A stretch of DNA of 64,000 nt, from positions 1 through 64,000 of the forward strand of contig DASYQS010000021.1 of assembly GCA_036005185.1 (NCBI GenBank), in the 5' to 3' direction. The notes under the pieces are model-generated. The model did no database searches, was not told where the DNA came from, and saw only the letters and a list, made by a program, of their open reading frames with translations. A program made the translations under genes and the position numbers. Of this stretch, positions 42,362 through 51,222 are shown piece by piece (position 1 is the stretch's first letter; every line of letters starts with the position of its first letter). This DNA is from VBAU01 sp036005185 (GTDB lineage Bacteria; Bacteroidota; Bacteroidia; Chitinophagales; Chitinophagaceae).

Positions 42362-42745
42362 ATGACATCAAATGTTCCTTTGGAGGATTTAGAAATCTAT
42401 CAGCTTGCACTTGAAATTGGTGAGTGCGTTTGGAACACAGTTAATAAATGGGAATTTTTTTCAAAGAAAACCGTTGGAGGGCAATTTGTTGAGGCAGCAG
42501 ATTCTATTGCTTCAAATATTGCGGAAGGTTATGGACGCTATTTTTATAAGGATCGAAAACAATTTTGTTATTATAGCAGAAGATCATTGATGGAAACCAA
42601 AACATGGGCAACAAAAGCCTTTAGTCGCAAATTGATTTCCAAAGAAGAGTTTGATACACTAATTGAAAAATTAAAAATCTTACATCTTAAACTCAATAAC
42701 TACATCAAAAAACTTAAGCAAAATGTCGAATCTCTAAATATCTAA
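42362..42745 (+). CDS. Four-helix-bundle protein (S23/Avd-like family)
   Basis: This 127-residue protein has no signal peptide. It shows the family pattern of 23S rRNA intervening-sequence proteins: LEDLEIYQLALEIGECVW at the start, QFVEAADSIASNIAEGYGR near residue 40, and FCYYSRRSLMETKTW near 67, then a Lys-rich helical tail. ATG at 42362 is preferred to a TTG at 42314 that would lie within the repeat. The family is scattered in Bacteroidota genomes and its members form oligomers; the molecular function is not established. It is flanked by inverted repeats and lies inside a rhamnose operon with which it has no evident connection, so it looks inserted. Confidence 0.88.
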   Translation: MTSNVPLEDLEIYQLALEIGECVWNTVNKWEFFSKKTVGGQFVEAADSIASNIAEGYGRYFYKDRKQFCYYSRRSLMETKTWATKAFSRKLISKEEFDTLIEKLKILHLKLNNYIKKLKQNVESLNI

Positions 42746-42767
42746 TATCATAATATCAAAATATCTC
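42737..42767. repeat. Right inverted repeat of the four-helix-bundle cassette
   Basis: The complement reads GGAGATATTTTGATATTATG with further GATATT units, closely matching the left copy at 42307. It overlaps the last codons of the four-helix-bundle gene and ends three bases before the rhaI start codon. Confidence 0.65.
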
Positions 42768-42770
42768 CTA

Positions 42771-44045
42771 ATGCAAATCGAGAAATACAAGATCGAAGAA
42801 CATAATCAAAAACGGATATTAGCACAGCAGCTCAAGTTTGAGCAACTCACGTCTCTAATAACTGATGTAACTGGTATTCTTAAAAAACTACAGGATTTTC
42901 AAATCGCCATACCAAGCTGGGCGCTGGGAACGGGAGGTACGCGGTTTGGAAGATTTTCCATTGGCGGTGACCCTCGGAATCTGGAAGAAAAAATTGAAGA
43001 TGTAGGATTATTGCATTCTTTGAATCGATCCAGCGGAGCTATTTCTTTACATATTCCCTGGGACATTCCGAAAAATGCTTCCAATATAAAAGCATTGGCT
43101 GCACAATTTGGTTTGCGTTTCGATGCCATGAATTCAAATACTTTTCAAGATCAGTCCGATCAGCAATACAGTTACAAATTTGGGTCACTGCAACATGTTG
43201 ACAAAGCTGTTCGCAAACAGGCCATTGAACATAATATTGAAGTGATCAAATATGGCGAGGCATTGGGTTCAGAAGCCATTACTGTATGGCTTGCAGATGG
43301 ATCTTCATTTCCTGGCCAGCTTAACTTCAGAAAGGCATTTCAGCGGACATTAGAAAGTCTGCAGGAGATTTATAACGAGTTGCCCGAAACTTGGAAGATG
43401 TTTGTTGAATACAAGGCTTATGAGCCTAACTTTTACTCAATGACGGTAGGAGATTGGGGACAATCTTATTTATATGCAAGTAAATTAGGCAAGCAAGCAT
43501 ATACGCTTGTTGATCTCGGCCATCATTTGCCTAATGCCAATATTGAACAAATTGTATCCTTGTTATTAATGGAAGGAAAACTAGGTGGCTTTCATTTCAA
43601 TGATTCAAAATACGGGGATGATGATCTTACTGTAGGAAGCATCAATCCGTACCAATTATTTTTGATTTTTTATGAATTAGTAGCCGGCATGGATGCAAAA
43701 GGAATGAACCATGCCAATGATTTGGGTTGGATGATCGATGCTTCGCACAATTTAAAGGATCCGCTTGAGGATTTGATACAGTCTGTAGAAGCTATAAAAA
43801 TTGCTTATGCTCAAGCTTTATTAGTTGACAAAGAAAAACTGGAAGAAGCAAGAGAAAAAAATGATGTAGCAAAAGCACAAGAAATTTTACAGAATGCATA
43901 CCGCACGGATGTACGTCCATTGGTGGCACAAGCACGAGTAAATTCAGGCGGTGCTCTTGATCCCATGCAATTATACCGAGAGCTAAATATCAGGGAGCAT
44001 CTGATAAAAGAACGCGGACAGAAAACTGTTGCGACGGGATTGTGA
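42771..44045 (+). CDS. rhaI: L-rhamnose isomerase (RhaI type)
   Basis: This 424-residue cytoplasmic enzyme converts L-rhamnose to L-rhamnulose. It resembles the Pseudomonas stutzeri-type rhamnose isomerase rather than E. coli RhaA: IPSWALGTGGTRFGRF near residue 46, HIPWDIPKN near 94, VEYKAYEPNFYSMTVGDWGQ near 217, and the metal-site segments LVDLGHHLPNAN and GGFHFNDSKYGDDDL. The C-terminal end has NSGGALDPMQLYREL. It follows the four-helix-bundle cassette by 25 bases, so it would share the rhamnose transcript unless the insertion interferes. A short degenerate repeat separates it from the kinase gene. Confidence 0.94.
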   Translation: MQIEKYKIEEHNQKRILAQQLKFEQLTSLITDVTGILKKLQDFQIAIPSWALGTGGTRFGRFSIGGDPRNLEEKIEDVGLLHSLNRSSGAISLHIPWDIPKNASNIKALAAQFGLRFDAMNSNTFQDQSDQQYSYKFGSLQHVDKAVRKQAIEHNIEVIKYGEALGSEAITVWLADGSSFPGQLNFRKAFQRTLESLQEIYNELPETWKMFVEYKAYEPNFYSMTVGDWGQSYLYASKLGKQAYTLVDLGHHLPNANIEQIVSLLLMEGKLGGFHFNDSKYGDDDLTVGSINPYQLFLIFYELVAGMDAKGMNHANDLGWMIDASHNLKDPLEDLIQSVEAIKIAYAQALLVDKEKLEEAREKNDVAKAQEILQNAYRTDVRPLVAQARVNSGGALDPMQLYRELNIREHLIKERGQKTVATGL

Positions 44046-44133
44046 GTGGTCAATGGTCAATAGTCAATAGTAATATATCTTATACAAATCATTCATTACC
44101 CATACTCATTATTCATCATTCACGGCTTACAAA
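44046..44133. repeat. Short degenerate direct repeats between rhaI and the kinase
   Basis: GTCAATGGTCAATAGTCAATAG repeats an 8-base unit two to three times near 44049, followed by TCATT-rich sequence (TCATTCATTACC, TCATTATTCATCATTCA). It has no gene and no clear hairpin. Confidence 0.6.
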
Positions 44134-45507
44134 ATGGACAAGAAGAATGTCATAGCAATATTCGATGTTGGCAAAACCAACAAAAAATTATTCTTGTTTG
44201 ATGAAGGATACCACATTGTTTTTGAAAGATCGGCTGTGATTCCTGAAACAAAAGATGAAGATGGTTTTCCTTGTGAAGATCTGCAAGGCTTGTGTTCTTT
44301 TATTTATAATTCATTTCACGAATTGTGGATACAGAAAGAATTTGATATAAAAGCGATCAATTTTTCTGCTTATGGTGCAAGCTTTGTAAATGTTGGAGAG
44401 GACGGAAAACCGGTGACACCACTTTATAATTATCTGAAACCTTATCCTGATCATTTGCTGAAACAGTTTTATGAAACTTATGGAGGTGAAGAAGATTTTT
44501 CTTATCGAACTGCATCACCTGTACTGGGCAATTTGAACTCAGGAATGCAGCTATATCGTATCAAATATGAAAAGCCTGAGTTATTTCAAAAAATAAAACA
44601 TGCTTTTCATTTGCCGCAATTCCTTAGCTATCTTATTTGCGGCAGTCATTACTCCGATATAACCAGCATTGGTTGTCATACGAACTTGTGGAATTTTCAA
44701 AAAAACGATTATCATGATTGGGTGGTCAAAGAAGAGATGTTGGAAAAATTATTGCCCATCGTTCAAACAGACAAAACAGTTCTTTCAACTTATAATGAAT
44801 ATCAGTATCATGTTGGAATTGGTTTGCACGATAGCTCAGCCGCATTAATCCCTTATCTTTTAAGTTTTCACGAGCCGTTTGTATTAATTTCAACAGGCAC
44901 CTGGTGCATCTCTCTGAATCCTTTTAACAATGCGCCGCTTACAAGAGAAGAATTAAAAAATGATTGCCTTTGTTATTTGCAATACAATGGCAAGCCGGTA
45001 AAAGCAGCCCGGTTATTTGCCGGCCAAATACACGATCAGCAAGTGCAAAGAATTGCTGATCATTTCCAAACTGGCGTCGCTAAGTATAAACAAATGCAGT
45101 TTAGTGATGAAATAGCCTCACGATTGCAAAAAAGTGGTGTGCGGGTTTCGTTAAAGGAATGTGCATTTGAAAAAAGAGAGCTTTTTTCCTTCGCTAGCTG
45201 TGAAGAGGCGTATCATCAATTAATCTTTGATGTTATTGCTCAGCAATCTTTTTCTACAAATCTCATTTTACAAAACAAAGAAGTAAAAAGAATTTTTGTT
45301 GATGGCGGTTTCAGCAAAAATGAGATTTATATGAACCTATTAGCAACAGCATTTCCCAGTATGGAAGTGTTTGCAACTTCAATGGCTCAGGCAACTGCTA
45401 TGGGAACAGCTCTTATTGTTCATAATTCGTGGAATAAAAATCCTATTCCCAATGATATTATCACTTTGAAATATTACTCTCTTCCTCATAAAGCAGTTTA
45501 TAAATAA
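44134..45507 (+). CDS. FGGY-family kinase, rhamnulokinase
   Basis: This 457-residue cytoplasmic kinase phosphorylates L-rhamnulose to L-rhamnulose-1-phosphate. The N-terminal ATPase fold starts with IAIFDVGKTNKKLFLFDEG, an FGGY-type phosphate-binding motif. Further signs are the segment FSAYGASFV near residue 91, LISTGTWCISLNPF near 258, and VDGGFSKNEIYMNLLATAFP near 388, which matches the C-terminal nucleotide site. No signal peptide is present. The gene lies in the rhamnose operon after rhaI and supplies the substrate of the bifunctional aldolase. FGGY kinases for other sugars cannot be excluded by sequence alone, but the context is specific. Confidence 0.9.
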   Translation: MDKKNVIAIFDVGKTNKKLFLFDEGYHIVFERSAVIPETKDEDGFPCEDLQGLCSFIYNSFHELWIQKEFDIKAINFSAYGASFVNVGEDGKPVTPLYNYLKPYPDHLLKQFYETYGGEEDFSYRTASPVLGNLNSGMQLYRIKYEKPELFQKIKHAFHLPQFLSYLICGSHYSDITSIGCHTNLWNFQKNDYHDWVVKEEMLEKLLPIVQTDKTVLSTYNEYQYHVGIGLHDSSAALIPYLLSFHEPFVLISTGTWCISLNPFNNAPLTREELKNDCLCYLQYNGKPVKAARLFAGQIHDQQVQRIADHFQTGVAKYKQMQFSDEIASRLQKSGVRVSLKECAFEKRELFSFASCEEAYHQLIFDVIAQQSFSTNLILQNKEVKRIFVDGGFSKNEIYMNLLATAFPSMEVFATSMAQATAMGTALIVHNSWNKNPIPNDIITLKYYSLPHKAVYK

Positions 45508-45626
45508 CGGCATTAATTTTTGTTGTAAAACTGACAATTATTTTGTTTTTCAGCAGGATGGTGCAGGATGATTGATAGAAAGAACTAAAATAAATTGGTG
45601 CAACTTTTCACCTTAATTGCTGCTGT

Positions 45627-48600
45627 ATGAAAAAAATTGCACTGCTGCAAAGCATATGTATTTTTACCATTTTATTTTCATGCTCGCTCATTTCGTTTTC
45701 GCAAGACAATCCCACAAAACCACCACCGGCGCTGGAAAATTTCAGAGTTACAGGAAAAGTAACTGATGAAGCCAACAAACCTCTCGAGGGTGTAACTGTT
45801 CAGGTAAAAGGAACTAGTAATTACAGTATTACAAAACGTGACGGTTCGTTTACGGTCATCGCCCCCTCAGGAAATTCAATACTCGTTTTTAGCTCCGTCG
45901 GTTTTCGGGAAGAAGAAGTTGCGATCAATAACAGAAATGAATTGAATTTTAAATTGACTACAACCGCAACTACCATGCAGGATGTAGTAGTGGTAGGTTA
46001 CGGCACTCAAAAAAAGAGCGATGTAACCGGAGCGCTTTCACGCATTACTGACAAAGTAATCCAGGAGCGACCTGCGCAAAACGTTTTGCAAGCATTGCAG
46101 GGTAAGGCGGCCGGTGTGCACGTTTCTTCAAATTTGAAACCTGGTGAACTTCCTATATTAAGAGTTCGCGGTAATCGCTCGCTTACCGCGTCTAATGATC
46201 CTCTTTATGTAGTAGATGGCATTCCCCTAGTAAATGCACTTGGAGTAAACTCATTTAACATGAGTGATATCAACCCAAATGATATTGCTTCTATTGAAAT
46301 ACTTAAAGATGCATCGGCTACTGCCATATACGGTTCACGCGGCGCTAACGGCGTTGTTCTTATCACAACAAAAAAAGGACAAAAAGGAAAAGTATCTATC
46401 AGCTATAATGCTACCGTTTCTCTTGACTCCTATAAGTCTTTAACAGATTGGATGAACGGAGGTGAGTTTATTGATCGTTGGCGTCTGGGTTTAATAAATG
46501 GGCGACAATATCAAACAACAACAAATACCAACCTCAATCAACCTGCTACCATTTGGTATCCTGATCCATTTTTAGACAGAGATAAAATGGGCCTTACTGC
46601 AGACGCACTTGCCATGCAATCTGTTTGGCTGGGATATGAATGGGAGCAATATGGAGTAACACCCAAAATGCGTCCTACTACGGCTGCAGAAAAAGCGCTT
46701 GGCTGGCCAGATCAAGTACCTGTTTACAACTCAAAAAATATACGCAGCTATGATTGGATGAAACAGACCGTACGTCAGGGTGTAACACAAAATCACCAAA
46801 TTTCCCTTTCGTCAGGAACTGATGTGTCGCGGTTATCAATATCATTAAGCTACTATAATCAATTGGGAGTTCAAAAGGATCAAGATTATAAACGTTACAA
46901 TGCAAATTTGACAGGAGACATTTCACCAAATAAGTGGTTAACGCTGGGCACTTCTATTATTACGTCATTATCTGTACAGAACTATGGCATACTCGGCCCT
47001 AACACTTCAAATACCGGATCAAAGGATCTATACTCCAGAGCTACTGATCAATTTCCTTATGCATTGCCAAAAGACTCTGCTGGTAATTGGATAAGGAACC
47101 CGGGTGGTAATCTTAATCTTTGGAATCCTTTAATTGATATCGACCAAGTAATAAATGAAAGACGTACCTCAGCCGTTTTAAGCAGCTTGTTCAGTGAAAT
47201 AAAATTTACACCATGGTTTAAATACCGGTTGAATTTTGGTGTTCAATACAGACATTTTCGAAATGGTGCATGGACGGGTCCTCTTACAACAAATCATCTT
47301 ACAAACAGGGCTAATACCGCTGGTTATACTACTGACGATAATTTTTCGTGGGTGGTCGAAAACCTGCTTTACGTCAACAAAACTTTCGCCAATGTGCACA
47401 CAGTTGGTGTAACCTTACTTCAATCATCTCAGAAATCGCGGCGGGAAAGCATTTCAACCAGTGTAAATGGAACTAGCAATCCGCTTAGCTTGTGGTACGA
47501 TGTAGCAGCCAATTCAGCGGGAACGCCTGGTAGTTATGGTACAAGCTTTACTGAAAATACACTCAGCTCTTTTATGGGCCGCGTGAATTACACGTTAATG
47601 GATAAATATTTGTTGACAGCTTCGGGGCGTTACGATGGTTCATCGGTTTTAGCGGCTGGTCATAAGTGGAATTTTTTTCCATCTTTTGCATTAGCATGGA
47701 AGATGCAGGAAGAAGGATTTCTTAAAGGAGTCGATTGGATCACTGAACTTAAACCGCGTATTGGTTATGGCGTCACCGGCAATTCATCTGTACAACCATA
47801 TACAACAACCGGACCGCTCAGCAGAAATCCTTATGTGTACGGCTCCACTCCCGGAATTGGCTATTTACCTCAGTTAGTACAAAACTCTTTGTTGGGCTGG
47901 GAAAAGACGGCGCAAACAAATATTGGGATTGACTTTACTTTGCTTAGAAGCCGCATATCCGGTTCCATTGAATGGTATGATCAACAAACTTCTGATTTAA
48001 TCATGACCAGAACGCTTCCTGCTCCATCCGGATACGTTCAAAAGATCGAGAACATTGGTAAAACAAGAAATAAAGGAATAGAAATAACTCTGTCCACCAC
48101 CAATTATCAAAAGGGAAGTTTTAGCTGGAGCACCGATCTCAATTGGGCAAGAAATACAGAAGAAATTGTCGAGCTGATGAATGGTAAACAAGATATGCTT
48201 GCTAATGGGTGGTTTATCGGTGAACCTTTGCAGGTTTTTTACCAATATAAAAATGCGGGAATTTGGGGCGGCTCAGATAAGGATTTGGCAGAGATGGCTA
48301 AGTTCAATGCAAACGGTCATAGATTTTATCCCGGCACTATTAAAGTAGTCGATCAAAATGGCGACTACAGAATTAACGCAAGCGATTTTGTTATTTTGGG
48401 CTCGCCGCGTCCTAAATGGACAGGAGGAATTACTAATACTCTCCGCTATAAAAACTGGTCGCTAAACTCTTTTGCTTATTTCCGATGGGGTCAAACTTAC
48501 TTCGGAGGATTTCCTAATTCATATCCAACGGTAAAAGCAAGTTCATTGTTTCCCAACGGTCGCGTTGAACCCAATGTGTGGTCGTGGGATATGTGGAAAG

Positions 48601-48932
48601 GCCGCTGGCCAATGCCTAATTCTGGTAACATAGAAAATATTACATCTTCAATGCAGTATAATGATGGATCATTTTGGGTAATTAGAAATATTTCACTTTC
48701 CTATACTTTCCCAAAGAACCTGATTAAAAGAATTGCCGTTAATGACCTTGTTGTAAACTTTCAGGTTATTAACCCCTTTATGTTCGGAGGCGAGGTAGTA
48801 AGATGGGGAATCAACCCTGATGATGATACAAACTGGAGTATTGCGTCTTCCAACACAAATCCGCTTGGAGGAGTGAATAACAACACCATTTTACCTCAAA
48901 GCTTTGTGTTTGGGGTAAGAGCAGGGTTTTAA
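45627..48932 (+). CDS. SusC-like TonB-dependent outer-membrane transporter (rhamnogalacturonan PUL)
   Basis: This 1101-residue transporter has a signal peptide ending near ISFSQ. A carboxypeptidase-D-regulatory-like domain follows (FRVTGKVTDEANKPLEGVTVQVKG, about residues 38-115), then the SusC hallmark DVVVVGYGTQKKSDVTGA, plug and barrel with a terminal aromatic residue (FVFGVRAGF). It is separated by 119 bases from the rhamnulokinase, so it could be on the rhamnose transcript or have its own promoter. The CE12, PL22-like and GH106 genes downstream suggest that rhamnogalacturonan oligosaccharides are the cargo. No STN domain or adjacent ECF sigma/anti-sigma pair is seen. Confidence 0.95.
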   Translation: MKKIALLQSICIFTILFSCSLISFSQDNPTKPPPALENFRVTGKVTDEANKPLEGVTVQVKGTSNYSITKRDGSFTVIAPSGNSILVFSSVGFREEEVAINNRNELNFKLTTTATTMQDVVVVGYGTQKKSDVTGALSRITDKVIQERPAQNVLQALQGKAAGVHVSSNLKPGELPILRVRGNRSLTASNDPLYVVDGIPLVNALGVNSFNMSDINPNDIASIEILKDASATAIYGSRGANGVVLITTKKGQKGKVSISYNATVSLDSYKSLTDWMNGGEFIDRWRLGLINGRQYQTTTNTNLNQPATIWYPDPFLDRDKMGLTADALAMQSVWLGYEWEQYGVTPKMRPTTAAEKALGWPDQVPVYNSKNIRSYDWMKQTVRQGVTQNHQISLSSGTDVSRLSISLSYYNQLGVQKDQDYKRYNANLTGDISPNKWLTLGTSIITSLSVQNYGILGPNTSNTGSKDLYSRATDQFPYALPKDSAGNWIRNPGGNLNLWNPLIDIDQVINERRTSAVLSSLFSEIKFTPWFKYRLNFGVQYRHFRNGAWTGPLTTNHLTNRANTAGYTTDDNFSWVVENLLYVNKTFANVHTVGVTLLQSSQKSRRESISTSVNGTSNPLSLWYDVAANSAGTPGSYGTSFTENTLSSFMGRVNYTLMDKYLLTASGRYDGSSVLAAGHKWNFFPSFALAWKMQEEGFLKGVDWITELKPRIGYGVTGNSSVQPYTTTGPLSRNPYVYGSTPGIGYLPQLVQNSLLGWEKTAQTNIGIDFTLLRSRISGSIEWYDQQTSDLIMTRTLPAPSGYVQKIENIGKTRNKGIEITLSTTNYQKGSFSWSTDLNWARNTEEIVELMNGKQDMLANGWFIGEPLQVFYQYKNAGIWGGSDKDLAEMAKFNANGHRFYPGTIKVVDQNGDYRINASDFVILGSPRPKWTGGITNTLRYKNWSLNSFAYFRWGQTYFGGFPNSYPTVKASSLFPNGRVEPNVWSWDMWKGRWPMPNSGNIENITSSMQYNDGSFWVIRNISLSYTFPKNLIKRIAVNDLVVNFQVINPFMFGGEVVRWGINPDDDTNWSIASSNTNPLGGVNNNTILPQSFVFGVRAGF

Positions 48933-48973
48933 TAAAACAAGCCAAGTATTGTTTCAACAATAAAAAAAAATTT

Positions 48974-51142
48974 ATGAAACGCAGCATTAAAAAATATATT
49001 TTCAGTTTACCGTTATTGTTTATTATCATTAGCTCACTTATTTCCTGCAAAAAGTTTCTTGAGGAAAAACAGGTTACCAATCTTACACCTGAATATTATA
49101 AAAATGAAGGCGGACTTGAGTCGCTGATAAACGGTCTTTATGTGTATGCTCGTGTAAAGCATGAGTGGGACGGTAACGGTGCAAAACTGATTGAACCGGA
49201 AACGGATGCTTACATGCATGTAGACGCCACTTTCGCAAGAATACAAAGTGCAGCTTATGGTTCTGATATAAGCACCATAGCAGCGCAGAATGTTTACAAC
49301 TTTTTAGGTGGTGCCAATTCCAATTACGCTCCCATGGGAGCTTATCCGCACATCAACAATTGTAACATTGCTCTTGATGTTATTGATAATATAAAACCAG
49401 GTAAGTTTGGAACTGATGAGACTTTCAGAAAACAGCGGAAGTCAGAGATATTGTTTTTGAGAGCATGGGCATATTATCTGATCACAAATCAACTTGGCGA
49501 TGTTCCTTTGATGCTGACCCCAAAATATAAAGACGATGGTGTTTACGATTATCCGAAAGCAAAGCTTGAAGACATTTATAAGCAAATTGTTTCCGATGTA
49601 CGTTTTGCCTATGACAATCTTCCAACCTCCGGAGGCCCTTCGCGGATCACGAAATGGGCAGCTGGTCATTTTCTCGCCAAACTTTATCTTAATCGTGCAC
49701 AAGCAGCGGGCTTTGCAAGTAGCAGTGAGCAGCATTTGAAAATGTTGTACAAAGGAAATGTGAACACAGATCTTGATTCTGTAGTCTACTTTGCAACGCA
49801 GGTAATAAATGGAAGAGGAGGAGCCGGAGGACTAACGGCAGATTATTGGACTTTATTCGATCCCAAGGTGTCGGAAAGCTCGCCAAGTTCTGAAGTAATT
49901 TGGTCGGCTCAGTTTGATATCAATACATCGCTTGATGGACGTTTTGGAGGAAATCGTTCTTGTAATTATCACACGGGTGATTATACCTCCGGTACCGGAG
50001 TAACTCGTGTTATGGCATATGGTCGCCCCTTTGCTACGTACAAACCTACTGATTGGGCCTATGATAATTTCCGTGATAAGATAAATGATTCACGATACTA
50101 TAAAACTTTTCAATACGAGTATATTGGCAATACAACTGGATCCTTTACTTGGTCTGCGACAACCGCTGCGTGGTGGAATGCCAATAAACCGGCGGGCGAG
50201 CCGTCAGTTACAGCTGGTTCACAAAGAGTTATTCCTGGAAAACGCGCCCTTATTTATTTAGAGAATCAGAAAGATGAGGCGATTGATTCATTAACGGCAA
50301 TGAGCCAACCTTATCAGTTATTGGCACGTTGGGTAAAATCGGCCTCGGGCAAGTTCTATTATCGATTATGGTATGATGGAACCTCTATGGGATTGGCTAA
50401 CACTAGTAGGAATATTTATCTGTCTTCAAAAAAATACATCGATCCTATGCGGGGTGGCAGCAGTGATGAGGCCAATTTCAATAGTGAAAATGGCACACGC
50501 GATGCCATACTTATGCGTCTTGCTGAAACCTTTCTTATTCGAGCAGAAGCTTATGGGCGTAAAGGGCAATACAACTTAGCTGTAAATGATATAAATGTTT
50601 TACGTCAACGCGCCGCATATAAAGCCGGTGAAACACGCCCTCAAGTCTTGGTTCAATGGGAGCCAAAAGCTTCAACTCTAACTCCAGAAGAAAAAGCTCC
50701 TCCTTACGGCGCCAATGGTAGTTCTTACACCAAGCTTGCAATAACAGAAAATATTTTTACACCAGGCACGCCTGAAGCTTTAGCAGAAGGGTATATCCCA
50801 ACAGTGACTACGAAAGATCAAATGTTTATTCACTTTATCTACAATGAAAAAGCTCGGGAATTTTTATCAGAAGGAATTGCGTGGGAAGACTTGCATAACG
50901 CCGGAATTCTTTACGACCGAGTAGAATATCTTAATCAAATGGCTTCTGATAAAACAGGACTATGGCCCGTTGCAACAAACACATCAAGCGGCAACGGACA
51001 AAATGGAAATGGTAAAGGTCAAATGAAAAAGGAATTTACATTTCGTCCTTGGCCTAATGCTTATTTAGTACAACTTACTGATGCGGGAGGTAAGTTGCTC
51101 GATGCTGCGGCAAGAACAGCATACCAAAATCCCGGTTATTGA
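48974..51142 (+). CDS. SusD-like surface glycan-binding lipoprotein (rhamnogalacturonan PUL)
   Basis: This 722-residue lipoprotein pairs with the SusC just upstream (gap 41 bases). The signal ends in a good lipobox, SLISC, with Cys about residue 25, followed by KKFLEEK as usual for SusD. TPR-like segments include EILFLRAWAYYLITNQLGDVPLM and MRLAETFLIRAEAYGRKGQYN, and the protein ends in QNPGY. It is about 120 residues longer than the xylan-locus SusD, so its binding site probably differs. It binds pectic oligosaccharides at the surface and passes them to SusC. A strong hairpin terminator lies about 30 bases downstream. Confidence 0.94.
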   Translation: MKRSIKKYIFSLPLLFIIISSLISCKKFLEEKQVTNLTPEYYKNEGGLESLINGLYVYARVKHEWDGNGAKLIEPETDAYMHVDATFARIQSAAYGSDISTIAAQNVYNFLGGANSNYAPMGAYPHINNCNIALDVIDNIKPGKFGTDETFRKQRKSEILFLRAWAYYLITNQLGDVPLMLTPKYKDDGVYDYPKAKLEDIYKQIVSDVRFAYDNLPTSGGPSRITKWAAGHFLAKLYLNRAQAAGFASSSEQHLKMLYKGNVNTDLDSVVYFATQVINGRGGAGGLTADYWTLFDPKVSESSPSSEVIWSAQFDINTSLDGRFGGNRSCNYHTGDYTSGTGVTRVMAYGRPFATYKPTDWAYDNFRDKINDSRYYKTFQYEYIGNTTGSFTWSATTAAWWNANKPAGEPSVTAGSQRVIPGKRALIYLENQKDEAIDSLTAMSQPYQLLARWVKSASGKFYYRLWYDGTSMGLANTSRNIYLSSKKYIDPMRGGSSDEANFNSENGTRDAILMRLAETFLIRAEAYGRKGQYNLAVNDINVLRQRAAYKAGETRPQVLVQWEPKASTLTPEEKAPPYGANGSSYTKLAITENIFTPGTPEALAEGYIPTVTTKDQMFIHFIYNEKAREFLSEGIAWEDLHNAGILYDRVEYLNQMASDKTGLWPVATNTSSGNGQNGNGKGQMKKEFTFRPWPNAYLVQLTDAGGKLLDAAARTAYQNPGY

Positions 51143-51168
51143 TCTCTCGTTAAGCAATCGTTCAATGA

Positions 51169-51201
51169 GAAAAGAACCCCGACTAGTCGGGGTCTTTTCA
51201 T
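51169..51201 (+). terminator. Rho-independent terminator after the second susD
   Basis: GAAAAGAACCCCGAC pairs with GTCGGGGTCTTTTC with a single bulged A, giving a very strong stem followed by ATT. AGCAATCGTT at 51153 precedes it, as at 23272 and 23590. It should attenuate transcription between susCD and the enzyme genes. Confidence 0.88.
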
Positions 51202-51222
51202 TAAAAAAATTTTTAGATACGG

